From a virus: a DNA stretch of 64,000 nt. A model generated the notes under the pieces. It was not told the origin of the DNA. It saw nothing but the letters and a program-made list of their open reading frames with translations, and ran no database searches. The stretch spans positions 1 to 64,000 of the IMG/VR virus record IMGVR_UViG_3300023313_000005. One strand, given 5' to 3'. Positions 50,752 through 60,800 of the stretch are shown piece by piece. The position numbers and the translations under genes are program-made. How positions within the stretch are numbered: the first letter of the stretch is position 1; each line of letters opens with the position of its first letter.

Positions 50752-51123
50752 TCAGCGAGAACGGCGGCCTATCAAAATGTTTTTTAAGTTAGTGTATAAT
50801 AGCTCAAATAGTCCACTAAATATTAGTTTAATACCTATAAAGCATAGTAAAGGATTATTAGTTGTGAGACTAAATAGAAGCTGCCATGAGGTATGAAAGA
50901 CGAATTGGGATAGGTGCCACCCATCTGTAAATGATACAAACCATCTTGATGATCCCCAAAACTTCTCTTTTTTTACATATTTGTTGTTGATGATAACTGT
51001 CTTCCATTTTTTAGTCCAAGATTCAGATTTATTCCAATAGGATATATTGAAAAGATTTTCTGAAGATAGATCCATTATTACATTACTTACTACTAGAAGA
51101 CTTATTAGAAATATATATATCAT
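50752..51123 (-). CDS. Membrane protein
   Basis: A 123-residue protein with an N-terminal hydrophobic helix (MIYIFLISLLVVSNVIMDL), a Trp-rich soluble middle and a second hydrophobic region (LLCFIGIKLIFSGLFELL). Not recognised. It overlaps the upstream membrane gene by 41 bases. Confidence 0.6.
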   Translation of the reverse strand: MIYIFLISLLVVSNVIMDLSSENLFNISYWNKSESWTKKWKTVIINNKYVKKEKFWGSSRWFVSFTDGWHLSQFVFHTSWQLLFSLTTNNPLLCFIGIKLIFSGLFELLYTNLKNILIGRRSR

Positions 51124-51310
51124 ATGATGTTAATAGGTTGTAGAATACTGTTATTTTTATTACAATCATTAATATTGTAAAGAGGTATATTTTATCAGAG
51201 ATACTTATTATTATACCATAGGTTATAAAAAATAAGAAAAACAGTGTGAACAGTAGTCTTTCTTTAATTAGAAACTTCCAAAAGTTTAGTATAAATAAGT
51301 ATTTTATCAT
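51083..51310 (-). CDS. Small membrane protein
   Basis: A 75-residue protein with two hydrophobic helices (about 20-38 and 44-64). First minus-strand gene at the strand switch. Not recognised. Confidence 0.55.
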   Translation of the reverse strand: MIKYLFILNFWKFLIKERLLFTLFFLFFITYGIIISISDKIYLFTILMIVIKITVFYNLLTSYDIYISNKSSSSK

Positions 51311-51546
51311 TTTTTAAAAAAGATAGATATTGAATATAGTTCCTGCAGTAACTATCGTGAAGTGTTACCCTATAGTACTCGCGTACTAGGGTTTCATCGA
51401 ATGTTCCTGCGTCACATCCGCATCACTTCTATGCAAAGATACTACTTTTTTTTGAGACTACCAAATTTTTTAAGTACTTTTTTATAACTTTTTTTGTATA
51501 TCCTATTAATTTTTATTGAATATTTGGTATTTAGAAATATTTTATT
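51311..51546. other. Divergent strand-switch region with large inverted repeat
   Basis: Between the minus-strand accessory genes and plus-strand late genes. GAAGTG near 51359 pairs with CACTTC near 51425, enclosing CCCTATAGTAC / GTACTAGGG; GTTCCTGC occurs twice (about 51340 and 51400). Likely holds divergent control signals. No gene seen. Confidence 0.5.
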
Positions 51547-51554
51547 TATATTTG
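51523..51554 (+). promoter_or_regulatory. Bacteroidota-type promoter for the first late gene
   Basis: TTTG at 51523-51526 and TATATTTG at 51547-51554, 20 bases apart, matching the -33 TTTG and -7 TAnnTTTG of Bacteroidota sigma factor promoters. The ATG at 51573 follows by 18 bases, which decides the start of that gene. Confidence 0.75.
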
Positions 51555-51572
51555 TATAAAAATAAACAAGTT

Positions 51573-51857
51573 ATGGGAACAAAACATTCAGGTCAATATA
51601 AAAGGAAGGTTATTGTGGATAAAGTAATACCTTCTTTTGAGAGTAAAGCTACTGAAATTGTACATGAGAATGGTGTGATGTATGTAGTGGAGTTAACGCT
51701 TCCTCAAGATAGGAAGTTATTTTTAGATTATTATAATACTCAAGAACATAATCAAACAGGTAATGGTTATATATATCAAAGATCTCCATTTATGTATGCT
51801 GATCCAACAGAAAATAATAGAATATATAGACTTACTAATTTTGATAGAAAAAAATAA
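51573..51857 (+). CDS. Hypothetical first late gene
   Basis: A 94-residue protein from MGTKHSGQYKRKV; the earlier in-frame Met (51516) lies upstream of the promoter and is rejected. Basic start, then beta-rich. Not recognised. Confidence 0.65.
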   Translation: MGTKHSGQYKRKVIVDKVIPSFESKATEIVHENGVMYVVELTLPQDRKLFLDYYNTQEHNQTGNGYIYQRSPFMYADPTENNRIYRLTNFDRKK

Positions 51858-51870
51858 ATAGTAAATATGT

Positions 51871-51900
51871 TGTGTATATAAAATATATTTTGTATATTTG
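51871..51900 (+). promoter_or_regulatory. Bacteroidota-type promoter
   Basis: TTGTG at 51870-51874 and TATATTTG at 51893-51900 with a 20-base gap from the end of TTG, ahead of the gene at 51932. Confidence 0.7.
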
Positions 51901-51931
51901 CACAAATAATGTATAACTATAATAAAAATAC

Positions 51932-52756
51932 ATGGAAAATGTACTAATTAAAAATGTGAATTTAATTCCAGAAGTAGAACAGTTTAATGCTTCTGTATTA
52001 TTGCAAGTAGGTATGCTCTATAAAAGAGGTAATATTTGGTCTAAGCCAATTTTAAACAATTATCCTGGTAATGTATTGTTTAATGGAGTAACTGATGTTA
52101 AAAGTGATAATAATAATTTTATTCTCACATATGAAGGCGGTAGTAAAAAATATTTAGAAGCAACATCAGAGGGTATTGATTATAGATTATGGAACAATGC
52201 TTCACCGGATAAAGCTACAAATGTCAAATTATTAGTGAAAGGTAATCCTAAAAGAGATCTGTATAATGTTAACCTGACTGTTAATATCGAATACCTAAAT
52301 GATAATACTACTCTAATACGTAATTTATCTACGTTTAATAACGAATTATGGGAAAATGTTCAATTTAATCAAGAGTTGAGAACATTAGGTTTCCAATGGT
52401 ACTTGCATGGTGTATCAGGTGGTGATTTTGCCCAAGGTGATTTTATAGCTAATGATAATAAATTGGATTTTAATACAGGTAATGGTGATAGTAGATATTG
52501 TGTTATTACAATAGATCCTAACTTCCCAATTGCTAATAAAGCAGGAATAGAGGATGTTAATGGAAATATTGTAGCTGCACATTATTATTTAAATTATGAA
52601 AAGGAAGTGCTAGATATAGGTGATGAATATCTAACCTTAATTGCTTACACACGTACAAAAAAGATGCATAGAGGGTTGGTAGATAATAATCATCCAGATA
52701 GTGATTTAAATATTTCTTTACAACAGTTATTTCCTAATAAAAAATTAACAAGATGA
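51932..52756 (+). CDS. Unknown late protein
   Basis: A 274-residue, beta-rich protein with a GTGNGDSRYCVITID segment. No recognised family. Position among late genes suggests a virion or assembly role. Overlaps the next gene by 4 bases. Confidence 0.7.
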   Translation: MENVLIKNVNLIPEVEQFNASVLLQVGMLYKRGNIWSKPILNNYPGNVLFNGVTDVKSDNNNFILTYEGGSKKYLEATSEGIDYRLWNNASPDKATNVKLLVKGNPKRDLYNVNLTVNIEYLNDNTTLIRNLSTFNNELWENVQFNQELRTLGFQWYLHGVSGGDFAQGDFIANDNKLDFNTGNGDSRYCVITIDPNFPIANKAGIEDVNGNIVAAHYYLNYEKEVLDIGDEYLTLIAYTRTKKMHRGLVDNNHPDSDLNISLQQLFPNKKLTR

Positions 52757-53634
52757 ATATTACAAAACAAGAATGGTCTGATATTATCAATACCGAATGG
52801 GGTCTTAACCTAAGTGATTATGAAATAACCACTAGTAATGGGGTAATGCTCACTAGAACCAATGCATTAAAACCATGGCACGCTATTAAAGCTAATGCTA
52901 TGGCTAAACAATCAATACCTGGTTTAATAGGTGATATTTCAACTATAACCTTTATTGACACAAGTACTGCAGAGTTGGTAGTTGATTATATAAAATATGG
53001 TAAGCACCAGTATAGGGTATTTCATATCATTAAAATAGGTGTTGAATTAAATGTTATTCTTAAACAGAATAATGGGTATGCAGACTTCATAGTAAGTAAA
53101 ATGGAAGATTTAAAAAGTGACCCTAATTTTTATGCTAATCTGAATAGTTGGTTGGGCACTAATTCGTACGAAATAATGAATGATTATGATGTAGCATTAC
53201 TTATGACGTATAGGACGTTTAATGTTAGAAAAATAGCAGTAGATGCAGTTTTGGACAATGCTACTTTAGTGTTTAACGTGACTAACCAAAATGATGTGAT
53301 TAATGTAGATATGGTTCTATATAATGGAGATACTCAAATAGAAACAAACGGTAATTTAATATATTTCACACCAAGAGGTAATCACTTTAGTCATAGGTAT
53401 AAAGGAGGATCTGAGCTAGGGTCATCTCTTAGTATTTCCACAGATTTTAGAAATAGGGAACCTGGCGTACAACATTTATATGCTGAATCTATAGATGATT
53501 TGAAAAATCTATATTTATTTGGGAAAGCACAGGCAATGGGTGATTCAGGGGAAGTTAAATATTTTACTACAGCTATGGTAATAGATATAGATAATATAGC
53601 AAGCTTTTATAAATATGCCGAATTAAACAAATAA
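52753..53634 (+). CDS. Unknown late protein
   Basis: A 293-residue mixed alpha/beta protein, coupled to the gene before it by ATGA. A conserved-looking RGNHFSHRYKGGSELG segment. Not recognised; virion or assembly role possible by position. Confidence 0.7.
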   Translation: MNITKQEWSDIINTEWGLNLSDYEITTSNGVMLTRTNALKPWHAIKANAMAKQSIPGLIGDISTITFIDTSTAELVVDYIKYGKHQYRVFHIIKIGVELNVILKQNNGYADFIVSKMEDLKSDPNFYANLNSWLGTNSYEIMNDYDVALLMTYRTFNVRKIAVDAVLDNATLVFNVTNQNDVINVDMVLYNGDTQIETNGNLIYFTPRGNHFSHRYKGGSELGSSLSISTDFRNREPGVQHLYAESIDDLKNLYLFGKAQAMGDSGEVKYFTTAMVIDIDNIASFYKYAELNK

Positions 53635-53732
53635 TGGAAAAAGGCAAAAAAACTATCGACAGTATATGGACAATTTGGTTTGTTTATATACTGTTGATAG
53701 TAATTATGTTAATAATAGGTCATGGACAATAA
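53634..53732 (+). CDS. 32-residue single-pass membrane protein
   Basis: MEKGKKTIDSIW, then a hydrophobic helix (TIWFVYILLIVIMLIIG). Shares one base with the stop before it and overlaps the next gene by 11. Such tiny membrane proteins in phages may aid lysis, but this is unproven. Confidence 0.55.
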   Translation: MEKGKKTIDSIWTIWFVYILLIVIMLIIGHGQ

Positions 53733-53982
53733 CTTAAAATATATTATAAATGAAATAGAGTCCCTTACCCCTGATGATAATATAAGTGTAAAAGTTTCTT
53801 GGACGATGGGAAATGAGTATCACGGTGTTACAGAAGTATCTAAACTATTTAATAATATTGCAGAAATGGAAGATGCAGGTATTTATAGTAGTAATAGAGA
53901 AGTAACTGCATTTTCAGAAAAAGGGTTATCTAAATTAATAGGGATGGGATTTAGTGAGAGTGAAATAATAAAAAAATATTAA
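53722..53982 (+). CDS. Hypothetical protein
   Basis: An 86-residue acidic protein ending in a helical stretch (GLSKLIGMGFSESEIIKKY) that resembles a UBA-like or DNA-binding helix pair, without proof. Not recognised. Confidence 0.6.
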   Translation: MDNNLKYIINEIESLTPDDNISVKVSWTMGNEYHGVTEVSKLFNNIAEMEDAGIYSSNREVTAFSEKGLSKLIGMGFSESEIIKKY

Positions 53983-53985
53983 GCA

Positions 53986-54378
53986 ATGGAGATACCAATG
54001 GGAGTGTCATCCAAAGAAGAAGTATTAGAACATTATAATAGAATTATAAATACATTCTTAGATGATAAAATGAAATTAACAAAAGGAGAAGTAAGAGCAT
54101 TGGCTCTTATAATGCTTATGGATAATAAGGATAGAACTCCTATAGACAGAGAAGCAATGCTTCTTGATTTTAAAACAGTGAAAGAGAGGATAATGTTCGA
54201 TATGGATGTAAGTAAAGCAAGATTAGGTAACATATTAACATCACTTCGTAAGAAAGGAGCAATAAAAACCACACAAAACGGAGATGAACTGAATCCTATC
54301 TTTAGCTCTATCATTAATGAAGAACCTCCTTTCAATTTGAATATAGTATGGCATATAAACAAGAAAGAAGAAATTTAA
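53986..54378 (+). CDS. Winged-helix-like protein
   Basis: A 130-residue helical protein; MKLTKGEVRALALIMLM ... MDVSKARLGNILTSLRKKGAIKTT has the look of a winged helix-turn-helix (recognition helix, then K-G-hairpin). Likely DNA-binding, perhaps controlling late genes or acting in packaging. Overlaps the IHF-like gene by 31 bases. Confidence 0.6.
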   Translation: MEIPMGVSSKEEVLEHYNRIINTFLDDKMKLTKGEVRALALIMLMDNKDRTPIDREAMLLDFKTVKERIMFDMDVSKARLGNILTSLRKKGAIKTTQNGDELNPIFSSIINEEPPFNLNIVWHINKKEEI

Positions 54379-54635
54379 CACGTCCTGTTAAAAAAGCATG
54401 TCATAAAGCAAGTATAGATTTAAACATCCCTAAACCAATTGTAGAAGAAGTAATATATAGATATTACAGGATGATTGCTGATGAAATCAAAAAGGGCGAT
54501 GTTATGGATGACAATACATTTCATATATTTAATATAATAGGATTAGGTAAATTATACCCGAGTAAAAGAAAAATAAACTATCGTAGAAATAAAAAACAAA
54601 AAGAAAATGGAGGCAAAACTAGCAATAAAAATTGA
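54348..54635 (+). CDS. IHF/HU-like DNA-binding protein
   Basis: A 95-residue basic protein. LNIPKPIVEEVIYRYYRMIADEIKKGD ... FHIFNIIGLGKLYPSKRKINYRR follows the HU/IHF pattern (two helices, then G-x-G strand and basic end). An IHF-like protein upstream of terminase and portal is a conserved marker of crAss-like phages. Confidence 0.7.
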   Translation: MAYKQERRNLTRPVKKACHKASIDLNIPKPIVEEVIYRYYRMIADEIKKGDVMDDNTFHIFNIIGLGKLYPSKRKINYRRNKKQKENGGKTSNKN

Positions 54636-54810
54636 TGATGAGAGAGTGTTTACAGAGTTTAGGTTTAAACCCGCAGAAGTTAAAGGATTTTATGTAACAA
54701 ATGACGATGAGGAAGGAATAAAATATTGTACGATACAATTAGGAGATACTGATTATAGTTTGTTATATACAGAAAACTTATATGAAGATTTATTAGCAGT
54801 AATAGAATGA
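54607..54810 (+). CDS. Hypothetical protein
   Basis: A 67-residue acidic, beta-rich protein. Overlaps 29 bases with the IHF-like gene and 4 with the next one. Not recognised. Confidence 0.6.
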   Translation: MEAKLAIKIDDERVFTEFRFKPAEVKGFYVTNDDEEGIKYCTIQLGDTDYSLLYTENLYEDLLAVIE

Positions 54811-55157
54811 TAGATTTTGTAGAATTACCTAAAGGAGATATTAAGTTAAGATTATACAATTCTTTCAAACCTTTCAGATTAAAAGCTGAAGATACAGGTT
54901 CGTTAGAAGAAACAAAAGAAGAATATAGGATTCGTCAAAAAACCATTAAACGATTTTATAAACAAAGAAAAAATGTAAAACATGTATCTACAATGTTGAT
55001 TCCTTCATTGGATAATAACGGTGATATGATATATAATGACAAAGGAAATCCTGTATTTTTAGGAAAAACAAAAGGTAAAACATATATTAAAAACGACAGT
55101 TCTACACATTTTAAAAGAGCAGATCATTTAAAACAAATTAAAAATGGAAAAGAGTAA
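54807..55157 (+). CDS. Hypothetical basic protein
   Basis: A 116-residue basic protein (RIRQKTIKRFYKQRKNVKHV), likely nucleic-acid or assembly related. Overlaps the GroES-like gene by 14 bases. Not recognised. Confidence 0.65.
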   Translation: MIDFVELPKGDIKLRLYNSFKPFRLKAEDTGSLEETKEEYRIRQKTIKRFYKQRKNVKHVSTMLIPSLDNNGDMIYNDKGNPVFLGKTKGKTYIKNDSSTHFKRADHLKQIKNGKE

Positions 55158-55551
55158 AGTAAGTTTGAACATTGATTCGATACCGGAAGATCAACCTATA
55201 ATGAAAAATAATTTTACAGTAGAAGAAGCTATTAATTATCTAAAAGATAATAATTATTCACCTATTAGTGACGGGGTACTATTCTATGTGAAGTATGTTG
55301 ATGAGATAGACGAAAAACCAGAACAGCTCATTGGTACAAAATCACAAGAAGATGCTATAATGGAAGAATATGAAAAAGCATGGGTTGATGTAGTAGCTGT
55401 TGGTCCCGAAGTAACTACAACAAAAATAGGAGATAAGATATTAATTAACCCTAAGTTTTGGGTAACAGCAATAATGGAAGTATATATTAATGGTTTGAAA
55501 TTTGGGTTGCTAAAAGAAGGTCTTATAGCAATGACTCATAGTAAAAAATAA
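55144..55551 (+). CDS. GroES-like co-chaperonin
   Basis: A 135-residue protein. After ~35 extra residues, SDGVLFYVKYVDE resembles the GroES first strand; a flexible stretch (EKPEQLIGTKSQEDAIM) fits the mobile loop position; VDVVAVGPEV ... KIGDKILINP and the end GLLKEGLIAMT match the GroES core and C-terminal I-x-A motif. It lies 7 bases before groEL, the order of a groESL operon. T4 gp31-like divergence is expected for phages. Confidence 0.7.
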   Translation: MEKSKVSLNIDSIPEDQPIMKNNFTVEEAINYLKDNNYSPISDGVLFYVKYVDEIDEKPEQLIGTKSQEDAIMEEYEKAWVDVVAVGPEVTTTKIGDKILINPKFWVTAIMEVYINGLKFGLLKEGLIAMTHSKK

Positions 55552-55558
55552 AGGTCAA

Positions 55559-57181
55559 ATGGTAAGGAGAGTAGTATTTAACGCTGATGCTAGGCAAAAA
55601 TTATTGTCTGGCATCAGCATTCTAGCAAATGCAGTAAAAGTTACATTGGGACCTAAAGGTCGAAATGTGATAATTGATAAAAACTTTATAACACCTCATA
55701 TTACTAAAGATGGTGTAACTGTAGCACAAGATATTATATTAGAAGAAAGAGTTCCTAATATCGGGTGTTCTATGATTAAAACAATCGCGAGAAAAACAGC
55801 AGAAGAAGCAGGCGATGGGACAACAACAGCAACTGTTTTAGCACATTCTATTTTTTCTTTAGGGATGAAAGCATTGGATGAATATAATCCTATAGATATA
55901 AAAAGAGGAATGGATAAAGCTGTAAAATCAGTAACTGATTATATTAAAAAAGTATCAACAAAAGTTACTAATTTAAAAGAAGTAGCCGTTATAGCTACTA
56001 ATGGCGATATTGAAATGGGCAATCTAATTGCAGAAATAATGGGAAAAATAGGTAAAGAGGGTACAGTTACTGTAGAAAATTCCAATTCCCATAAAACATA
56101 CTATGAAATAGTGGAGGGGCATAAATATGATTCCGGATACATTTCTCCGTATTTTGTAACTAATAATGATAAACAATCCGTTGAATTTGATAATTCTATG
56201 GTATTGGTAACTGACGAAAAGATAAATAGTTATGATGTAATAGAAGGATTTGTTCAGTTATGCCATTCTAAAGGAGCACCATTACTTATTATATGTGAAG
56301 AAATGAGTGGGCAAGCTTTATATCTATTGTTGGCTAATAAAGCAAATAAAGGACTTCAAGTATGTGTTACATCAGCACCGGGTTACGGAGGCCAACGTAA
56401 AGCATTACTTGAAGATATAGCAGGTAGTACAGGAGCTACTTTATTGGGTAATAGTTATGGAAGACCGTTCCATATGTATAACGGAGACAAACTAAAAGCT
56501 AGTGTTTTGGGAGGTGCTAAAAGAATAGTAGTTAACAGAGAAGGAACTATTATCATAGGAGGTAATGCATCTAAGGATAAAATACAAAATATGATTAGTA
56601 CTATAGAACAGCACCGTGATCTAGAGCCAGACAAGGCAGTAAAAGAATTATTTACCTCACGAATAGCAAGACTAAAAGGGGGAGTAGCAGTACTAAAAGT
56701 TGGCGGTTATAGTGAAGTAGAAGTGAATGAGAAAAAAGATAGAATTGACGACGCAATTAGGGCAGTCCAGTCTTCTATGGAGGAGGGTATAGTAGCAGGA
56801 GGAGGTACTACGTACATAAATGCTATTGGCAGTATTAATATAAAGGACGCAATTAATGTTTCTGAAGAAAAGGGCATGGAGATTATAAAGGAAGCATTAG
56901 AAACTCCATTTAATAGGATAGCGATAAACGCAGGACATGATCCAAAAGAAATTAAAAAACAAATAACTACTACAATAGGGTATGATTTTAGAGATGATGA
57001 AATTTGTGATTTATTGAAAAAAGGAATAGTAGATCCTGCTAAAGTATTGAGAGTAGCTTTGGAAAATGCAGTAAGTGTTTCAGGACTATTGTTAACTACA
57101 GAGTGCATTGTTTACAATAAACTTACTGATATTGATGTAGCCATGTTAGCAAAAGGACCTCAAATGAACAAACATAAATAG
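55559..57181 (+). CDS. groEL: GroEL chaperonin (phage-encoded)
   Basis: A 540-residue full-length type I chaperonin. VTLGPKGRNVIID, AGDGTTTATVLA (the ATPase Asp equivalent to D87), a complete apical domain, and IDDAIRAVQSSMEEGIVAGGG (Asp equivalent to D398) are all present. The C-terminal GGM tail is missing; it ends GPQMNKHK. Placed upstream of terminase and portal, it probably folds capsid or giant virion proteins. Stops with TAG. Confidence 0.95.
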   Translation: MVRRVVFNADARQKLLSGISILANAVKVTLGPKGRNVIIDKNFITPHITKDGVTVAQDIILEERVPNIGCSMIKTIARKTAEEAGDGTTTATVLAHSIFSLGMKALDEYNPIDIKRGMDKAVKSVTDYIKKVSTKVTNLKEVAVIATNGDIEMGNLIAEIMGKIGKEGTVTVENSNSHKTYYEIVEGHKYDSGYISPYFVTNNDKQSVEFDNSMVLVTDEKINSYDVIEGFVQLCHSKGAPLLIICEEMSGQALYLLLANKANKGLQVCVTSAPGYGGQRKALLEDIAGSTGATLLGNSYGRPFHMYNGDKLKASVLGGAKRIVVNREGTIIIGGNASKDKIQNMISTIEQHRDLEPDKAVKELFTSRIARLKGGVAVLKVGGYSEVEVNEKKDRIDDAIRAVQSSMEEGIVAGGGTTYINAIGSINIKDAINVSEEKGMEIIKEALETPFNRIAINAGHDPKEIKKQITTTIGYDFRDDEICDLLKKGIVDPAKVLRVALENAVSVSGLLLTTECIVYNKLTDIDVAMLAKGPQMNKHK

Positions 57182-57182
57182 T

Positions 57183-57329
57183 ATGAAATCTAATATTGAT
57201 AATTATATTAATAATTTTTATATTTGCCCCAATTGTGGTGAAGAAATTATATCAAATAGTTTTAACATAAAAAGACATAATAAGTTAGAATGTAAAAAAT
57301 TAAATAAAAAGAATGAGCGTAATAAATAA
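57183..57329 (+). CDS. 48-residue zinc-finger protein
   Basis: MKSNIDNYINNFYICPNCGEEI ... FNIKRHNKLECKK: CPNC followed by H and C gives a C2HC zinc finger. It sits between groEL and the small terminase candidate and overlaps the latter by 17 bases. Function unknown. Confidence 0.6.
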   Translation: MKSNIDNYINNFYICPNCGEEIISNSFNIKRHNKLECKKLNKKNERNK

Positions 57330-57867
57330 GTTTGATACCAACTCTAACTTTTGGAAGATGAATCCCCAGTTTAAAATACTGGAGCCGTTTAAATCTTTAT
57401 ATATCAAAGATAAAACTGCGGGGAAGAAATACACTTCTAAAGTAATGTGGGCGGTAGCTTTTTTATTAGACCCTTCTAAGGATAACATTTACAGAAATGT
57501 CCCTACAGATGAACGTAAAGAACTCATCTGTAGGGATTTTTTAGGTTATTCTGTATCTAAATTCGATAAGTACCAAAATATAATGGATTTTTATAAAAAA
57601 CAAGTTTTATCTCAAGCTGCTAAAAGTTTATTAGTATGGGAGGACATTATGACAGATAGAGAAAAGACATTAAAAGGTATGTATAAAGAAGCATTAAAAA
57701 ATAAAGATATTGATTTAATAGTCGAATTGGATAAATTATTAGCTACTACTCCTAAATATTATATGGATTATGATAAAATAAAAAAGACATTTTTAGAAGA
57801 AGAAGAATCCAATAATAGGGGTAAAGGGAATAGAGTCAAATCATTAACAGATACAGGTGAGATCTAA
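57313..57867 (+). CDS. Putative small terminase subunit / terminase partner
   Basis: A 184-residue helical protein directly upstream of the large terminase (11-base overlap), the place of the crAss-like small terminase candidate. Contains MNPQFKILEPFKSLY and long helices (KALKNKDIDLIVELDKLL). No HTH is obvious; call rests on position and size. Confidence 0.55.
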   Translation: MSVINKFDTNSNFWKMNPQFKILEPFKSLYIKDKTAGKKYTSKVMWAVAFLLDPSKDNIYRNVPTDERKELICRDFLGYSVSKFDKYQNIMDFYKKQVLSQAAKSLLVWEDIMTDREKTLKGMYKEALKNKDIDLIVELDKLLATTPKYYMDYDKIKKTFLEEEESNNRGKGNRVKSLTDTGEI

Positions 57868-60800
57868 ACACATACCTAATTCAAAATTTATTGTAGGGGA
57901 TATACCTGAGTTTAATCCTGTTTCCCAATACTATGAACGACTTACCTGGTGGAAAGAACAGAAACGTAGGTGCATAGAAGGATATTGGGTAGATGGTAAA
58001 TGGTGCCCTGGTGTTTTATATTTTTATATAAATTTTTGGAATATAGAAGTAGAGGCAAGAGAAGGATCATTAGGTAAGGTAATTGGGACTCCGTGGTTTA
58101 GAGATTTAGAGTGGGACAAAGGGTATGTTATGGTAGAAGCAAGAGGGTTTTCCGGATTTACTAATGATGATGAATATACTTGTAACATTGCAGTATTAAA
58201 AAAAGAAGAATTACATAACGACGGATTATTAGATTTATATATAAAAAACGGATATGTTCGTAAGCAGGATTTAAGTAAAGAATATGTTCCCGCACGAGAA
58301 TATTTACGAAAAATACATAAAGGTAATTTAGGGAAACCACTATTCCAAAATGAGGCATGTAATGTAGTAGATTTGGAATCTCGCGGAGGAGGTAAAGATT
58401 TAAAATCAACAGAAGTAGTTTATACAGAAACAGGCAAACTACCCATTTCTAAAATCAAAGTAGGTGATCGTATTTTTGGCGCAGATGGTAAATTGACAAC
58501 AATAACTTCTCGTAAAGATTTTTATGATCAGCAACAGTACAGGGTAGTATTCTCTGATGGGAGAAGTATAGAATGTGGAGGAGGGCATTTATGGACAGTG
58601 TATAGTAGAAGTAAGCACGGATACAAGAAAAAAGTATTATCTCTTGATGACATAAGAAAAGATTATAAAATTGGTACACGGGGTGATAGTAGATATTTTG
58701 TACAATTATGCCAACCATTAGAATATTCTGAAAAAGAATTACCAATAGATCCTTATTATTTAGGATTATGGTTAGGTGATGGTAATTCAAATAATACATG
58801 TATAACTTCTGCCGACGAAGAAATAAAGGATAGTATTAAAAAATATGCTGAAGAGTTAGGTATGCGTATGAGCATTAGTTACCCTAACGAAACTGCTTCT
58901 GTTTATAGAATATGTGAATTAAAAAATGGTGTTGAAAATAAACTTATTACAAAATTAAAACAACTAAATGTTTTATATAATAAGCACATCCCTGATATAT
59001 ACTTACATAGTTCCAAAGAACAACGTCTAGAATTATTAAGAGGGCTTATGGATAGCGACGGATATGCGGATGAAAGACATATTGAATTAACTACTAGCTA
59101 TAAAGGCTTACAAAAAACAATTCCCGAACTAATTCATTCATTAGGAATTAGAACAAAAATACGCATCAAAAAGACTACGCATAAAAATAGTCTTAGAATA
59201 TCATTGTTAACAGATTTACGGATATTTAAACTTACCAGAAAACTTAAATTTGTAGGGAAAAATAGATCTAAATTTGCTATTACAAATAGAACAATGAGCG
59301 CTATACGTGAAATTATTCCAACAACCGTGCATCATTCTGTATGTATAAGTGTGGATAATACTGATTCTTTATTTGTAGCGGGCGAAGGTTGTATTGTAAC
59401 ACATAATTCTTTTTGGGGAGGTGGTAATATAGGTCATAATTTCTTATTCGATGGTGCTATTGATTATGATGTATACTTGTCTAAAAAAATGACAGATAAG
59501 CCTTTAACTACACAAACATTAGTAGGTGCTATAGATTCGTCTTTTTCTAAAGATTTGCTTGCTAAATTTAAATTAGGAATGAAGCATTTACCTGGAGCTA
59601 TAGAATATAATAATGAAACATATCCTTCCCCATTATCTATAGATTATACAGGATCATTAATGCCGGGTAAATTCTTAGTATCTACTGCTACTGGTAGTAA
59701 AATACATCATAGATCATTTAAAGATAATCCTTTAGCCGCAAACGGTACCAGGCCATCATTATCATATTTAGAGGAGGTCGGGTTCATGGATAATATAGAA
59801 GAATCGTTAGGGGCAATGAAAGAATGTGTTGCATCTGGAGAAAGACAATTCGGAAGTATTTACATGTTTGGTACAGGAGGTCTATTTAAAGGGATGGCAT
59901 CAATGCATATGAGTAATATATTTTATAATCCTTCCGATTATAATTGTTTGGAATTTGATGATGAATGGGAAGGGCGTGGTAAAATTGGTTATTTTATACC
60001 TGCGTATAGAACACTTAATGGATTTAAAGAAACTGAAGATTATATAACGAATGATGAAAAGGCATTAAATTTTTTATTAAAAGAACGTAAATCAGTATTA
60101 AAAAATAAAATTAAATATGCATCGGAAGTAATTAATAGACCTATAAAACCTTCTGAAATATTCTTTTCTACAGAAGGTACTTTCTTCCCATTAACTGAAC
60201 TTAAACAGAGTCAGGAGAACTTACTAAAAAATGATAAATTATTAAACGCATCATGGAAAGGATTTGTTGTAATATCAGAAGATGATACATTAATATGGAA
60301 AAATACGGATGATATGCCTATAACACAATGGCCCTATAAAGCAGGTAAAATGGGGGAAGGCTGTATAGAAATATTTGAAATGCCTGTAAAAAATGTAGAA
60401 AATGAGGTAGTAAATAATATATATATTGCAGGATGTGACCCGGTTGACGATGATGGCTTTGAAGGGTCATTACAATCATCATTTATTATGAATAGGCTTA
60501 CGGGTAGAATAGTTGCTGAATACACAGCACGTCATGAAAGGGCAGACCAATATTATGAGAATTTAAGAAAATTACTTTTATTTTTTAACGCAAAGTGTAA
60601 TTATGAAAATAACAAAAAGGGTTTATTTCAGTATTTTCATAATATGAATTGTTCATATCTATTATCAGAAACCCCTAAATTATTAAGGGATCAAGGCATG
60701 GTTAGAACAGTAAGCATTGGTAACAAGTCGTATGGTACACCTGCTAATCAATATGTTAATAGATGGGCTAGAGATTTAATAAAGAAATGGTTATTAGAAC

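Noticed and set aside
58397-59407. Group I intron instead of an intein in terL
   Set aside because: The insert is in frame, translates throughout and carries intein blocks B, F and G with the terminal His-Asn-Ser.
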